From Verticillium longisporum (Eukaryota; Ascomycota; Sordariomycetes; Glomerellales; Plectosphaerellaceae): a stretch of DNA of 64,000 bases. Made by a program: the position numbers and the translations under genes. Shown piece after piece: positions 1 to 12,692 of the stretch. Every line of letters starts with the position of its first letter. Position 1 is the first letter of the stretch. The notes under the pieces are model-generated. The model had not been told where the DNA came from. It did not search any database and worked only from the letters and a program-made list of their open reading frames with translations. Where the stretch lies: NCBI GenBank assembly GCA_019188255.1, contig JAETXT010000001.1, forward strand, positions 1,240,001 through 1,304,000, in the 5' to 3' direction.

Positions 1-3000
1 AGTTACTCGGTGATCCGATTTTGAAGCTGTAACCCCCCATCATGTACCTTCAGTAGACCGCCAGCGGAATCAGACGGCAAGACAGCCTGCACACGCACCA
101 ACGTTCGAATCGGAAAGAACGTCATCTCTAACGGGAATATATGGGCTGGTGGTGGTGAAGCGTAGTTTGTATGACGATCCAAGTCTCAACTTGGCAAGGT
201 TCCTCGCAACGCCCCTTGCAAGGTCCCTTTTGCTTGAAAAGCAGTATGACATCAGTGAGGTGCGGAACTCCTGCATATGGGCTCTTTGGTGATGCAGGGA
301 AGCTGAAGGAAGGGACAGTTGGAGGGTCGGTTGGTCGAGCCAAGAAATACCCGAACGGTCGAGGTTCGTTGTTCAGGGGTCGATATCACTGACTACCGTC
401 CATAACGCTAGCATGGATCCGCTGCAGGGAAACGATCGCGATCGGCCGCATGTGGCGTGGTTGGTCGGGATGGCGCTGATTGGCGTCGCAAAGTAAAAGA
501 AGGCGTGTATGACGGAGATGCCAAGGGTACGATTAGTACGACGCGATATGCTGGGCATCTCGAACAGGAGAGTCAACTGAAGGCTTCCGGCTGGCATCCC
601 CAAGGCCGTGGTTCACGAGAGGTCACGCAGTCGGGAGCATGAGCGGCATCATTCCGGATGCATGGCGTTGGCGAGGCACAGACGGTCACAGCTGCGCAAT
701 GAAGGTCTGGCGAGAGTTGAGAGCAGTGGGATAAGAGACAGAGGAGCGACAAGCCGCCGAATGCTTCGCCGAGTCGGGGATCCCGCGCGCCGAACGACTG
801 GTGGTGTGTTAGCCTAGTGCCTGGGCGAGTCCACACAAGACGATCCTTCCTCCAAGCAGGGAGCGAAGTCTGTTTTTTTTTTTTTTTTTTTTTTTCCTCA
901 TTTCAATGTACGCAGTCAGCTCGTCCAGAATACCCCGCCAAGCTAGGAGGGCTGGTATCAGACCAAGAGCATGGCAATAAGATGAAGCATTCCCGTGGGA
1001 CGCGGCGTGGAAGCAGCGTGAGGACAATCATAGTGTTGGCCTACAACTGGCGCCTGTTTGATGGCGAATTTTGGCGCTGCTTGGAAGAGCATAAAGCGGT
1101 GAATGCGTTGGGGCGGTAATGCATTGGGGCGTTGAATGTCCATCACCAAGGCCAGGAAGGTGAAGATGGTTTCGCAGGTCAGGGGCGCGGAGAAGAAGCG
1201 GGCCTTGAGGAGAGCAGCGGTCCAGACTGTGAGCACCAACAGTGCTCGATATGTCTTTGGTGACGAATGCCGAGTGTTTGCCAAGCCACTCTGCAAAGGA
1301 TGAAGTGATTAGATGGCTTGGGATGGACAGGAGGTGGTTGGATGGTCGGTGGATGAGATGCTTTCGGACGTCGTAGTCGCTGCCATGTAGTGGTAGTGGG
1401 CCTTGGTGGGGACCGGCCCGCTTGTTGTGCCGATCCGTAGCGCGCCTCGCGCCTGCCCGCCGTCCACAGTGAATGAACGTTGGACTGCACCCCTCCGTCG
1501 ACCTCCCAGTCTATGGCGTTTCCCATCTCTCTCCTTGCAGAAACATCTTTGCTGCTTTCTTCACACCCAAGGAACCCCAACGAGCCAAGGATCATCTCCA
1601 CTCCACCACTTCACGCCTTCCTTCAGGCTCGAGAACGACCTCAGGCTCGAGAACGACCTCAGGCTCGAGAACGACCTCAGGCTCGAGAACGACCTCAGGC
1701 TCGAGAACGACCTCAGGCTCGAGAACGACCTCAGGCTCGAGAACGACCTCAGGCTCGAGAACGACGAGAACGACCTCATGTACAAGTGTACGCATGCTTA
1801 TCAAGGCTCTTTCCCTACACGAATGCAAAAGACCTCTCGGACACGACTGACCCTTGGTGCTTGGCCAACCACTAGCCCTCGAGAACCTCTTGGCTTCTTC
1901 GACTGGGACTACCATCCTTGCGTTTCTCAGCTGGCCGGGCTGCTTGGCCTTGCATTCGTCCCGTTCGCGACTATGCCGACCGGCACACGTCCGGCACATG
2001 TCTGCTCAATTTGTCTCCTGACGATAAGTATGACGTGAGCCAATGCTGACGTAGCCTTGGCAATGTTCGCCGCATTCACCATCTTCTCTACGAGCTCTTG
2101 ACTTCTGCCGTGGACAATGGGATATGCTGACTGCACGCCAGGAACGTCCTACAGCGACTCAGGGCACAAGAGAGGCAAACAAGGCCCCCGGTGCTAAGCA
2201 AGACCTTGGATGTTGTGGCCCATGCTCGACACTGGAAGCAGTTGACACCAGCCATGCTCAATACCCTTGACCGAGGCCACGTTCAATTAAGGTCCCTGGA
2301 GAAGAACCCGCCCGCCCGTCACCGAGCCTCCGCCACTTATCTAACGCCTCGATTGTCTCGGCCGCCGTCTTCGTAGCCTTCTGCGCCGGACCCGGACTAA
2401 ATCTGTAATGCCGCTCGGCTCGAGCTAGGTATTCGAACGGCCGCACTGCATTGGCCGTCCCTCTTATTGCAGTCTCACACTTATGTTTCGCAGCAAGCCC
2501 ACGTCGACTGACCATGGCCTGATATCCACCGCTCAACTTCCGCTCCTGTTGGTCGTCCTGCAGATTACCGGGCGAGGCGACTGGGGCGACTAGAAAGACT
2601 GGAGACATTTGGACAGACAGCCGGCCTGAGAAATCCTTTTTCCCGTCGGGCGCGCCGTCTCACGGTCTCGACTTCAGCGTTTCCACCGTTGGATCCACCA
2701 AAGTACTACCGTTTGGCACGCCAACTCGCCATGCCGCCCACGCACCCCTTCTCCATGGAGGACCAGGCCGCGTTGCGCTGATGGCCAGAGCCGTCACTGA
2801 GTGGAAACCCGTTCTCATGATCATCCGACATCCTGGGCTGGGGGAATGCGGTCCACTTCCCCATGCTCCACCAGGCATGGTTTCTTGGTATCACTCGGCG
2901 TGGTAAACGTCTTCGTCTGGTGTCTTGCCTGTCTCCTGTTTTCGTTAGTACCCCCCCGGTATGATCCCCAGACGACCCTTGACTTCTTAAGGGGTCATCC

Positions 3001-3237
3001 TCCCACCAGAATCTTCCTTGTTCCTTTGCTCTCTTCGTTCACAGTCTTCCCTGTTGTCGAGGTCTTCTTCGTTAAGCCCTCCACAAAATATCCTCATCAT
3101 CATACTTCATCTGCGACTCCTAGGCTAAATCGACACAGACAAGCCTTGACCCCAGGCTTGGGACGTGTTTCAGTCATGCCTCCCCACGTGTTGACGATGA
3201 GGCTCCGCCAACAGACCTCACCAACGACCACCCCCGC
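1..3237. other. Gene-poor stretch without a supported gene
   Basis: Short open frames occur on both strands but none shows a recognisable domain, a consistent intron pattern or a convincing start. A minus-strand frame at about 958-1296 has a hydrophobic stretch, but I could not link it to neighbouring exons. The stretch holds a poly-T tract near 870-895 and an 18-bp tandem array at 1624-1767. The last few hundred bases are the pyrimidine-rich upstream region of the sugar transporter gene. Confidence 0.5.
1624..1767. repeat. 18-bp tandem repeat, about 8 copies
   Basis: The unit CAGGCTCGAGAACGACCT is repeated eight times almost perfectly. The last copy carries an internal duplication of GAGAACGAC. 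The unit length is a multiple of three, so several frames on both strands stay open through the array and give long artificial-looking open frames (GSRTTS or RLENDL periodicities). No flanking coding signal supports translation, so I treat it as a minisatellite. Confidence 0.9.
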
Positions 3238-5184
3238 ATGGGAGGCACCAACACCAGCCGCAGCAGCAGTAACAATGAGCCCATTACTGATGAGAAGGTC
3301 ATGCATCAGAGCGGGCCTGGCGGTCCGGACCGGCGCCGCCGCAGCTCAGTCGCCGCTCTGCTTCAGAACCCACTCGCAGGCTTGACCCAGGACCAGGTTC
3401 TCGCCGACGTCGACAACTTTACTCAGAGTAAGGGTTTGACGGAGTATCAAGAAGTCTTCCGCAAGGGCGCTCTCGTTGCTCAGGTCAACAACCAGGATGG
3501 CGCCTTCGAGCGCATTGACGCACTCGACGAGGACGAGAAGAATGTCTTGCGTAGGGAGCTGACCCACCGCTGGAGTCAGCCCTTTATGCTGTACTTCCTC
3601 TGCACTCTCTGCGCCGGATCCGCCATTGTTCAGGGCATGGACCAGTCAGCCGTCAACGGCGCTCAGGACTTTTACTTCCAGGAGCTCGGCCTGGCAGACA
3701 TGTCAGCAGAGATTCGGGGACTTGTCAACGGTGCCCCCTACCTCTGTTCTGCGCTCATCGGCTGCTGGACGAACCCTTTTCTCAACCACTGGTTCGGTCG
3801 TCGTGGGACCATTTTCATCAGCTGTGGCCTGTCCGTCATTACCGGTTTCTGGCAAGCCGCTGCCAACAACTGGTACAACCTTCTCATCGCCCGCTTCTTC
3901 CTTGGTTTCGCCGTCGGCGCCAAGTCTTCCACCACCCCTGTCTACTCGGCCGAGTCCACACCCAAGACCATTCGTGGTGCCCTCACCATGATGTGGCAGA
4001 TGTGGACGGCGTTCGGCATCGCCCTCGGCACCATTGTCGGCGTCGCCTTCTCTGGAGTGACAATCTTCGGCGAGGAGACTCAATGGCGTTGGATCATGGC
4101 CTCCACCTCTATCCCTCCCCTCGTTGTCATGGTCCAGGTCTACCTGTGCCCCGAGTCTCCCCGCTGGTACATGGAGAAGGGACGCTATGCCAAGGCCTTC
4201 GAGGCAACCTGCCGTCTTCGATACACCAAGGTCCAGGCTGCCCGCGACATGTACTACGCCTACAAGCTGCTCGAGATCGAGAGCGCCGAGCGCGAGGGTC
4301 GAAACTGGAAGGAATTCTTCACCGTGCGAAGAAACCGCCGCGCCGCACAGTCCTCGTGGTTTGTCATGTTTATGCAACAATTCGTCGGTGTCAATGTCAT
4401 CGTATATTACTCCAGTTCGTTTATCCCTTAATCTACAAGCTTCTACGGGTATAAAGCTAATAAGATGACAGTGGAGATGTTCCAGAATGCCGACTTCACG
4501 CGGGACGAGGCTCTTCTCGTCACTATGGGCACCGGTCTTGTCAACTGGTTGTTTGCTATTCCGGCCATTTACACAATTGACACGTTTGGACGCCGCAACC
4601 TTCTGTTGGTCACCTTTCCGTTGATGTCGTTCTTCATGTTCTTCACAGGCTTTAGTTTCCTCATTACCGAGCAAGCTGCGCGTCTGGCCTGCGTGACGAC
4701 GGGTATCTATCTCTTCATGGCTGTGTACTCGCCCGGCGCCGGTCCGGTTCCGTTCACGTACTCGGCCGAGGCATTCCCGCTTCACATTCGCGATATCGGC
4801 ATGTGCAGTGCCACGGCCGTCACCTGGGGCTTCAACTTCATCATCTCCTTCTCGTGGCTTCCCATGGTCGAGGCGTACGGTGACACGGGCGCCTTCTGCT
4901 GGTATGGCACATGGAACCTCATCGGCTGGGTCTTTGCCTACTTCTTCTTGCCTGAGACGAAGAACCTCACTCTTGAGGAGCTCGACAACGTGTTCAATGT
5001 CACGAATCGGGAACATGCCGGGTACTACCTGAAGAAATTACCATGGTACATCAAGAAGCATCTGCTCTTCCAGGACGTCGAGCCCATGCCCCCGTTGTAC
5101 GCTTTTGACCAATCGTCGCCACACGACAAGAAGCACGACCTGGCAGCCGCCGAAGCTTCGCACAATGAAGGCGTTGTGCGCTAA
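3238..5184 (+). CDS. MFS sugar transporter (sugar porter family)
   Basis: Predicted plasma-membrane sugar:proton symporter of about 629 aa. Exons are 3238-4414 and 4472-5184. The 57-nt intron (4415-4471) has GT/AG ends and a GCTAATAAG branch site, and splicing removes an in-frame stop. A hydrophilic N terminus of about 115 residues precedes the first membrane span. Family signatures are visible in order: GRRGTIF after TM2, the RFFLGFAVG..PVYSAE segment, PESPRWY before the central loop, a second FGRRN loop motif, and PETKNLTLEEL after TM12. The MDQSAVNGAQ segment in TM1 resembles a fungal sugar/polyol transporter subgroup, but the substrate cannot be told from sequence. The frame is intact. 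Confidence 0.9.
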
Positions 5185-5818
5185 GCGGTTCAATGGAACA
5201 ACATGGCGGTGGAGAGTTCGCATTTCATTGGTGCGCATGATTTTTTTTGTACTGATATTGCTTGTCTCGATATGACGAGGCGAATATACCGATGGGGACG
5301 AGCTTCTTCATATTCGATATCTCAAAGTTGATGTTAATTAGAATGAAGTCTCGAAATCGCATATGCATGTATGTACTCGATTCAAGGGGCGGGCAGTGCG
5401 AGCGCTTCATCACGCCACGGTGCCTGGCCTTCACCAAAGCTTCGAAGATGCTCTGAAGACGACGCATCGATACGAGCTTCTGGGAAGCCCCGGCACTGTT
5501 CATGAGATTGAAGGTGGTACTGCATTTCTTGGACGGACGACCGACTCTAGGAGGAAGGTTTCAGGGATGATCGATTCTCATTTGGGCCTTCAAGCGGTGT
5601 TGAAATGCAGGTCAATCACACCTCAATGCGCTGACCTTCCGATTCGGGCATCCGTGCCGGACTCTGCACTGCCGCGTCGGCAATGGCGTACGACGATGCG
5701 AAGCCGTTGCGTTTACATGATTGCAAGTATAAGACCCGACAGGTAGAAGACACCCAGGGCATTGAGAGCCGAGTCTCCTCCCTGTTATGTCGAGTCTCAG
5801 GCGCATTCTTTTGACACA
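5185..5818. other. Intergenic region
   Basis: It holds the 3' end of the transporter transcript and the upstream region of the M36 peptidase gene. I see no supported gene; open frames here lack any recognisable motif. Confidence 0.5.
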
Positions 5819-7826
5819 ATGGTCTTGCTGAGCACGTTGCTGTCGCTCGCGGGTCTCGCAGCCGCCCATCCCGCGCGCGGGCCGGCCTCCTCCCCGCAGT
5901 GGAAGAATCGCGCGGCGGCTCTCAGCAACTATCGATTTGGGGCTGCGTCGAATTATACTTCTTTTGACGTCTCACCGGCCAAGGGCTCTCAACGCATCAG
6001 GCGGGAACGTGATGACGCCGTTGACTATGTTGACATTGCGACACGAACACTTCGGGACGCTGTTCCCGGCGCTGCTTTTCGAGTGATAGACGACGCTTAT
6101 GTGGGAACCAACGGTGTTGCACACGTTCATTTCCAGCAGACTATTGGTGGTGTTGATGTGGATGACGCCAGCTTCAATGTCAATGTAAGTTGGATAGGTA
6201 TGGCTTGCAATGATGGGCACGTATCTAATCATGCCCACTGCCATAGATCCTCGAGGACGGGACTGTTCTGTCTTTTGGAAACTCTTTTGCCAAGCGAGAC
6301 CTGCACAGAAGAAACTACGAAGAGGTAGAGCGCGGCCCTCTTGTGGCCTTCAAGAGCGCCGTCGAGCTTTTGAATCTCCCCATCACCAACGCTTCGAGCG
6401 CTACCGCTGAGCCAACGTACGAGGCAGGGCTGTTCGTCATACGAGGTACCAAAGGCTCGTCCGCAGATCCGAAAGCCCAGCTGGCCTATGTCCGACATGA
6501 AGAGACTGTTTTGCTAGTCTGGAGGCTGGAGACCAACATCGATGATAACCAGCTACTCGTTTACGTGGACGCCAAGACCGGGAAGACAATCTCTGGTGTT
6601 TACGATTCTGTGAAGACTGCGAGCTACGAAGTCTAGTAAGTTACTCGGCTTTGTCTTCATCATTGCAAACCGCCAAGCTAACAGGACTTCCAGCCCCTGG
6701 GGATCCGGCAACCCGACAGAGGTGAATCGCAAGCTCGTGGTCAACCCTGAAAATACGGCCTCGTCACCCTTCGGCTGGCATTCCGACGGAGCCCAGAGCT
6801 TTACAACGCTGCGCGGCAACAATGCCTTCATCACCTACCCCGGGGGCAGCACACCCGTCAATTCTCCGTCCCGCGTCTTCTCCTACCCCTACTCGCCAGT
6901 CGCCAGCGGGGAGCGGTACACCGAAGCATCAGCCGCGCAGGGCTTCTACACTGTCAACAAGTTCCACGACATCCTGTACGCTCTCGGCTTCAACGAGCCT
7001 GCGGGCAACTTCCAGACGAACAACAACGGCAAGGGCGGCGCGGCCGGAGACCCCCCTCAACCTCACCATCCAAACCATGACGGGGACGGCCTTCATCACC
7101 GTCCCCGCTGACGGCACCAGCCCCCGGATCCAGATGAGCATCTGGTCCGGTAGCCTCGCGCGCGACAGCGTGTTCGAGACGACGGTCCTCCTCCACGAGT
7201 ACATGCACGGTGTAACGGCCCGGCTTGTCGGCGGCCCCGGCAGCGGGCGGTGCCTCAGCAACATGGACGGCCTCTCGATCGACGAGGGCTTCTCGGACCT
7301 CGTGCCCACGATCCTGCGCGTCAAGCCGGGCGACACGCGCAGCAGGGACTACACCATTGCCGACTGGGTGACGGGCCAGCCGGTGGGGCTGCGGTCGCAC
7401 CACATCTCGACGAGCCTGGCGACGACGCCGTTGACGTTCGAGTCGCTGAACCGCCTCGTCGTCTCGGGGGGCTTCGACCTGGCCACCGTCTGGGCGTCGG
7501 CGCTGTACGACATCTTCTGGAACCTGGCCGACGCGCACGGCATCGGCGGCGTCGACGGCGTCGTGCTCGACGCCGCCGGCGTGCCGAGGGGCGCGCGGTA
7601 CCTGCTTCTCAAGCTGGTTCTCGACAGCGAGGCCCTCATGCCGTGCAACGCGAACCATCTCCAGGCGCGAGACGCGTTGCTGGAGGCCGATCGCGTCCTC
7701 ACGGCAGGGGCCAACCGGTGTGCCATCTGGAAGGGGTTCGCGCGGCGAGGGTTCGGGCAGAACGCGACGGTCGGTAGTGGCACGCAAGGTCGTGTCAATG
7801 GATTTGCGGTCCCGTCTGTGTGCTAG
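5819..7826 (+). pseudogene. Fungalysin-type M36 metalloprotease with one frame break
   Basis: Secreted zinc endopeptidase of the fungalysin family, about 628 aa once the frame break is allowed for. Exons are 5819-6184, 6247-6635 and 6694-7826, with introns of 62 and 58 nt. The first about 16 residues form a signal peptide, followed by an FTP-type propeptide. The mature domain has the zinc site HEYMH (7194-7208; His, catalytic Glu, His) and a downstream Glu in the EGFSD segment (7284-7286) as probable third ligand. In exon 3 the frame shifts at a six-C run (7051-7056). Five C would join the two halves smoothly, from GKGGAAGD into PLNLT. This may be a true inactivating indel or a consensus error. 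Codon bias continues unchanged on both sides, which argues for recent loss or error. Confidence 0.8.
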
Positions 7827-9118
7827 AAGCCTGTATGCGTCATCAACCGGACGTTTTTTTTGCTGCATCAACAAATAAAGTTGGACCTAAAGTGAGAATT
7901 CGCCCGTGTGTCTGCCGTGAACAGGACATAGGCGAGGAGCGGTAGCAGGCTGGAGATATGGTCTGGGCCTGTCTTGTTCTGTCCAGCATGGCTGTTTTCT
8001 AGATATATGCCATGGTATCATTCGATGATCAACACGTAAACTACCATCTTCAGTATCTGCATCAGATAGAACGCTCGGAGTAAAGATGATGATGATTTTA
8101 TTGCTCTTAGATGCGCCGTTCAGTCTCCGTCATAATGGCACATCTTCTTCAATGACCAACGGATTCAAAAAGTCCAGAACCATCGTCGACGACCACTCAA
8201 ATAATGGAGGTCCTGGTGCTTTCAGCCTCGGTGTGCGACGAAGCAACGAGGTCGAAAGCCAGTAGCAACACCATGGTGTTGGTCGCAGTGTAATCTAGAA
8301 ATACCACTAACCCCCGCTGCCAGCTCATTCGCGGCCTGACTACACATTGTCTTGCTCACGATATTCCGAGTTTCTCCTCCTCACCACACTTAGTTTTGTT
8401 CGGCGCCAGTATAGACTCCGCAACGACAGGGTTGGATCGGTTCGGCCCGCCCCGGACGCTACCAGGCCACTCAGGGATTTCCCACAACCAGCTTGCGTCA
8501 CAATTGCGATATGGATCGACGTCGGACACACCTTGCGCCAATCGATAGCCAGAGCAGACTACTCGCTTCCGCCTACGACCCGGCTGTGCTGCCTCCTCGT
8601 GATCATCGGCCCGGCATGTCATTTTACGCCACATGGCTACGGAGGAGGCATGTCAAGTCAAGAGGCCCGATAGAGGAGATGTTCTTGGGTGATCATCAAT
8701 ACAGTTAACATCAGAGACATGAACATTGCTGGCTTGGATCGAGGTCGGGGGAAGGAAAAGACACATTGAAGAGGGTATGGGGGAAACAGACGAAAAAAGA
8801 ACATCAACAAGTCCAACAACAGAGAGTCATGGGCCGTCCCCAAGTCCGAAATGAGGGCTTGCTCGCACAATGAGGATAGCTTGTGCCACCGTCCCACACC
8901 AGACAGTCCAAACATAGAGGCTGCAGCCACACATAGCATCGGGTAACAAAAAGAGACGTACAGAGAGAGGGGGATCGAGAGAGAGAGAGACACCACACAC
9001 GCATGCCACGAAGCATGTAAGATACCGGGACACACCCAAGTCGACGACCGCTTGCACATGCACCACCAATCCATAGCCCTTCCACAAGACGCATCAACTG
9101 GCCAAAACGACAAGCTCT
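7827..9118. other. Intergenic region between convergent genes
   Basis: No supported gene. It contains the 3' flank of the M36 gene, a GA-rich microsatellite near 8966-8990 and the 3' flank of the RNase H1 gene. Short open frames on both strands lack motifs. Confidence 0.5.
7874..7879 (+). terminator. AATAAA polyadenylation-like signal
   Basis: A canonical AATAAA lies about 48 bases after the stop codon of the M36 peptidase gene, on the coding strand. The position fits a 3'-end processing signal; no transcript data are available here. Confidence 0.4.
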
Positions 9119-10358
9119 CTACCTCGGCGGCATCCGCGCGCCGGCGACGGCGAGGTGATCCGCCGCCGTGTTCCCCACATTGTCGGCATGCCCTTTGACC
9201 CAGGTGAAGACGGTGCTCGCGCCCTCGGCCTCGCGCGTCTCGATGAGCTCCCGCACCTCCTCGACGAGGTCGCGGTTCTTCACCGGCTCGCCTTTTGAGT
9301 TGTGCCAGTCCTTCTTCTGCCAGCCCTTGTACCAGGACGTCACGCAGTTGATCGAGTACTGGCTGTCGGTGAAGATCTGCACGTCCTGCTCGTCGGGCGC
9401 GATCTCCAGGGCTCGGATGATGGCCGTCAGCTCCGCGCGCTGGTTCGTCTGCGGCTCGCCCTCGAGGCGCTCGGAGAGATTCCTTTGGTGCCCACAGTCA
9501 GTTTCCGTCCGACGAAATGATCATGATTGGAGGGAGGGGGGGTTAGTCCAGTGCATACCTCGCATCGTCCACGCCAAAGAAAACACCCACCCCCGCCGCG
9601 GCCCCGACCTTGCCGTTCGCCAGACTGCTCCCGTCCGTGTAGATGGCCAGCATGCCCTGGCCGACGGCCTGCTGCGCGCCGCGGGCCGTGGCCGTCGTCT
9701 TCTTGGTCAGCGCGGCGCTGCCGCCGTGGCCCCCCGTCACCTTGGCGACGGTCGCCGCGTCGCCAAACTCCTCGATAAACTCGACGGCCTCGGCCCTCGT
9801 CTCAAACTTTTTGTACTTGGGCCCCTTGCCCTTGGCGTTGAGCCCAATGGCCTTTGCGCCGTCGGCCAGTCCGTGTAGATGCCCGGCTGCTCGCCGCGCG
9901 CCACGGCGTAAACCTTGGCCGGCTGGGGCGGTCCCGAGGCCGGCGGCGCGGGGTTCTTGCCGGCCACAAAGGCGAGCGCGTCGTCGCGCGAGAGGAACGA
10001 CTTGTCTGCGTTTTCATACCGGTTCTCATCAGCTTCCTTTCTTCTCCTTGCCATTTTTTCCCCCTTCGCATGAGAGAAGTCGAGCAGTGGAAGGGCCAGG
10101 GAAGGGAAGGGAAGGGGGGAGGAGGAGAGGGTTCATGAGAGGGATCACCAGGAGCTGGGAGCTCAGGGCAGAGAAAAACATACACTGCGCGCCGGCGAAG
10201 CCGTTAATCTGCTTCTGGCACTCGGGCCACGTCAGGTAGACGCCGGGACGCACGCCCGCGCGCACGGCGTAGTATTTTTGCGCGTCCTTGTCGGTGCGGC
10301 GCTTCTTGGCCGCAGGGGCTTCGGCCAACGTGGCGGTTCTCTTCTTCGCGTCCGGCAT
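9119..10358 (-). CDS. RNH1: Ribonuclease H1 with two hybrid-binding domains
   Basis: Degrades the RNA strand of RNA-DNA hybrids in the nucleus and/or mitochondria. Exons (minus) are 10358-10184, 10005-9559 and 9482-9119, with introns of 178 and 76 nt, giving about 328 aa. Two N-terminal RHBD (caulimovirus-VI-like) modules are visible: YYAVRAGVRPGVYLTWPEC and VYAVARGEQPGIYTDWPTAQ. A C-terminal RNase H fold follows, with catalytic residues Asp in IYTDGS, Glu in NQRAEL, Asp in FTDSQYS and Asp in NTAADHLA. Within exon 2 the frame breaks after PTAQ at 9853-9855 (AAA on the coding strand). One additional A would restore KAIGLNAKG..KYKKFETR, the expected second RHBD end. The start codon is the first ATG after a nearby in-frame upstream alternative at 10427. 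Confidence 0.85.
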
Positions 10359-11352
10359 GATAATGTCGGCGACCCAGCGGGGGAGGATGGGTAGGGAGAT
10401 GCGGAATGGCGCGTCGCTCGCCGTCAAGCTGGTGGCTGTAGTATAGCAACGGAGGGCAGTGCTCCTCGCAGCAGGAGCGGCAGGAGCGGCAGTCGGTCGA
10501 CCTATATGCTGCTGGCGGGTCGCGAGGCTGCGGCGGTTCGATGGCTCTTTGTCGGCGAGGAGGCGATGCGCTTTCGGTAAAGCACCAGGTACAGGTGGGC
10601 GCGGCAGGAGTCAAAGACGTTTCATTCTCAGACGGGATAGCAGAGCAAACAATACTTGCCAGGAATTTCGCTTTCCTACAGCAAGTGTGGATCGGTGTAA
10701 TCGCGCAGACAAAAACGAGTGACGACAGTGGTCCAAGAGGGGGGGGGGTCGGGTCGGCAGGAGGGTCAAGAAGGAAACAAACCAGGCCTTCGTGATAAGA
10801 TAAGAGCCCCCCTTCAAAATGCTTCAGATGCTTGACTCTGCCAAGCAATTCGACAGCGTCCATCACGGGACCATCAATGCCTCAGCTGTAGCCGCCCACA
10901 AGAAGACACACCGGTCGGGCTTTCTTTTTCTTCTCCAAATCAATGTAGAGGGGCATGTGTTGTCCAAAGTAATGTAGAGGGGCATGTGAATTGATGTTCC
11001 TGCACTTTGCATAACCCGCAGCCCTTAATGAGCTGCCTGCCACTACTACAACTGCACTGCAATGGCCTCTCCGGCCTGCTTTGAACAGGCACCATAAATG
11101 TTTCACCTCTACCTCCACCTCCACCTCCCTCCACCTCGTCATAATCACCACACATGAGGATGGAGCCCAGAGGGCTATCTAACCCCTCTGTTTACCCTGA
11201 CAGCCAAAAAAAGAGTATGAACCACAAAGAAAACATGACGCACGGGAGCAAAGAACAATACCGACCCTTTCCCGCCTTGCTAGTCGTTCCCCCGGTGCCT
11301 TGGTCCCAAAGGAACCAAGACTTCTCGAAAACGCTCCGTACAGCCCGTGTTC
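10359..11352. other. Intergenic region
   Basis: It holds the RNase H1 upstream region, a G-run near 10740, and the 3' flank of TAD3. Two nearly identical short segments (ATGTAGAGGGGCATGTG) recur at about 10943 and 10973. No supported gene. Confidence 0.5.
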
Positions 11353-12692
11353 CTAGGCATGGCGCGTGTGTGCGACGGGAGGCAGAGGTTTGAGATTGTC
11401 GCTCAGCTCCCACTCCCAAGCCAGCAGGCTCCAGTTGAGCTCGCGCCTCCAGAAAAGACCAAGCCCGTTCCCGCCACCATACTCAGCGAGTTCAGGCATG
11501 CCCTCTCCGCGCTGCTCCGAGGCGATGCCGCCAGTCAGGGGCATGCGGTTGCAGAACACAATCTTGCCCATGCGCGAGTGAAGCATCGCCATCGAGCACT
11601 CCACACAGGGCTCGTGGGTGGTGTAAAGCTCGAGGCCGTGGCAGAGGTAGCCTTCTGAATTGGGGTGCTCCTCCTCGAAGAGAATCCGCTCCTCTTCCAG
11701 AAGAGGTTGGTCCTGGAAGCAGTCGAATTCCAGATTCGAGTGGACAAACGGCAGCCCAACCTTCTGCCGCTCGTGACGCACCAGCTTTTGGGCGACCATG
11801 CTCATAGCACGAAGCACGCAGTGGGCCATTGGATTGCCGGTGCCGGACCGCGACGGTTCCTGGTGCCAGCGGGCATCCCCAGCAAGACCAACAAGCTCAG
11901 ACTTTCCGTTTTCACGCTGAATAATGACGGCGCCCATGGGCTCGCCGATACCAGCGTCGTACGCAGAGCGTGCAACGCGGTGGGCGAGAGCCATCCAAAG
12001 TGACGTTTCGTCCTTGACAACATCAGAGGCGCGGGCTACCAAGGCGGGATGAGGCCCGAGAGGGTTGTTTTTGCGGTAGACGCAGGGCCAGAATTGCGAC
12101 GACCACATGGCAGCTTGAACCTGTGAGGTGGGGGCGACTAAAGGAATAGGCACCGACTCGAGGAAAGGCTCCTGGCCCATGCCCTCGACTTTGGCCAGCT
12201 CCTCAGTGAGAGCGTCTCGGCTGAATTCAGAGTCCTCGCAGAGCATAATATAGATCCAGCTCGACTTGCCCGTATGGATCTGTCGGCCCTCGGGCGTGGC
12301 GTTCATGAATTGCGTCTTGAGATGGGTGGGCAGGTCGGAAGGTTTTGCGCATCGCCGCAGGTGGAAGAGGCCCTTAGCCACGCCTTCCGGCAGCAGAGTA
12401 CGGAGCAACCTAGATACCATCAGTGACATGGTCACGGCGGTTGTAGCGATGACAGCTTACGTGATGACCTCGTTGGCAGACTTTGTCGGTGCTCTTGTGA
12501 TGAGGCCATGGACGATAGTATGGTCTTGCCGGACCTCAAGGGTGGTCTTCAGCGGGATGAGCACACCACCTCCAAGATGATCCGGTATGAGATCGTTGAT
12601 GAGGGGTGAGGCTGGACGGCATCGGGTCCCGTGAAGTCGGGAATTCGATCAGAGGATGCCTCTGAGGCAGCGGGGAAGTTGCTGCCGTTCAT
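11353..12692 (-). CDS. TAD3: tRNA-specific adenosine-34 deaminase, non-catalytic subunit Tad3/ADAT3
   Basis: Partner of Tad2 in converting A34 of tRNA anticodons to inosine; the pair is essential in yeast. Exons (minus) are 12692-12461 and 12409-11353 with a 51-nt intron, about 429 aa. The deaminase fold shows PMGAVII, then HCVLRAMS, where the catalytic Glu of the HAE motif is replaced by Val as is typical of ADAT3, and THEPCVECSMAML with the two zinc cysteines. The N-terminal segment LIPLKTTLEVRQD..ITRAPTKSANEVI matches the family. The reading frame from the ATG at 12692 fits only if one G/C is missing in the GGGG run at 12603-12606 (plus strand), joining DAVQPHP to LINDLIPDH. A real null is unlikely for an essential gene, so a consensus error is favoured. 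Confidence 0.88.

Noticed and set aside
958..1296. Minus-strand frame with a hydrophobic segment as a membrane protein gene
   Set aside because: No supporting exons, motif or consistent start and stop; left unannotated.
1624..1767. Possible CRISPR-like array
   Set aside because: Units are directly abutting without unique spacers, and the genome is eukaryotic. It is a minisatellite.
3703..5016. Long minus-strand open frame of about 437 codons
   Set aside because: It lies antisense to the well-supported sugar transporter and has only charged low-complexity sequence.
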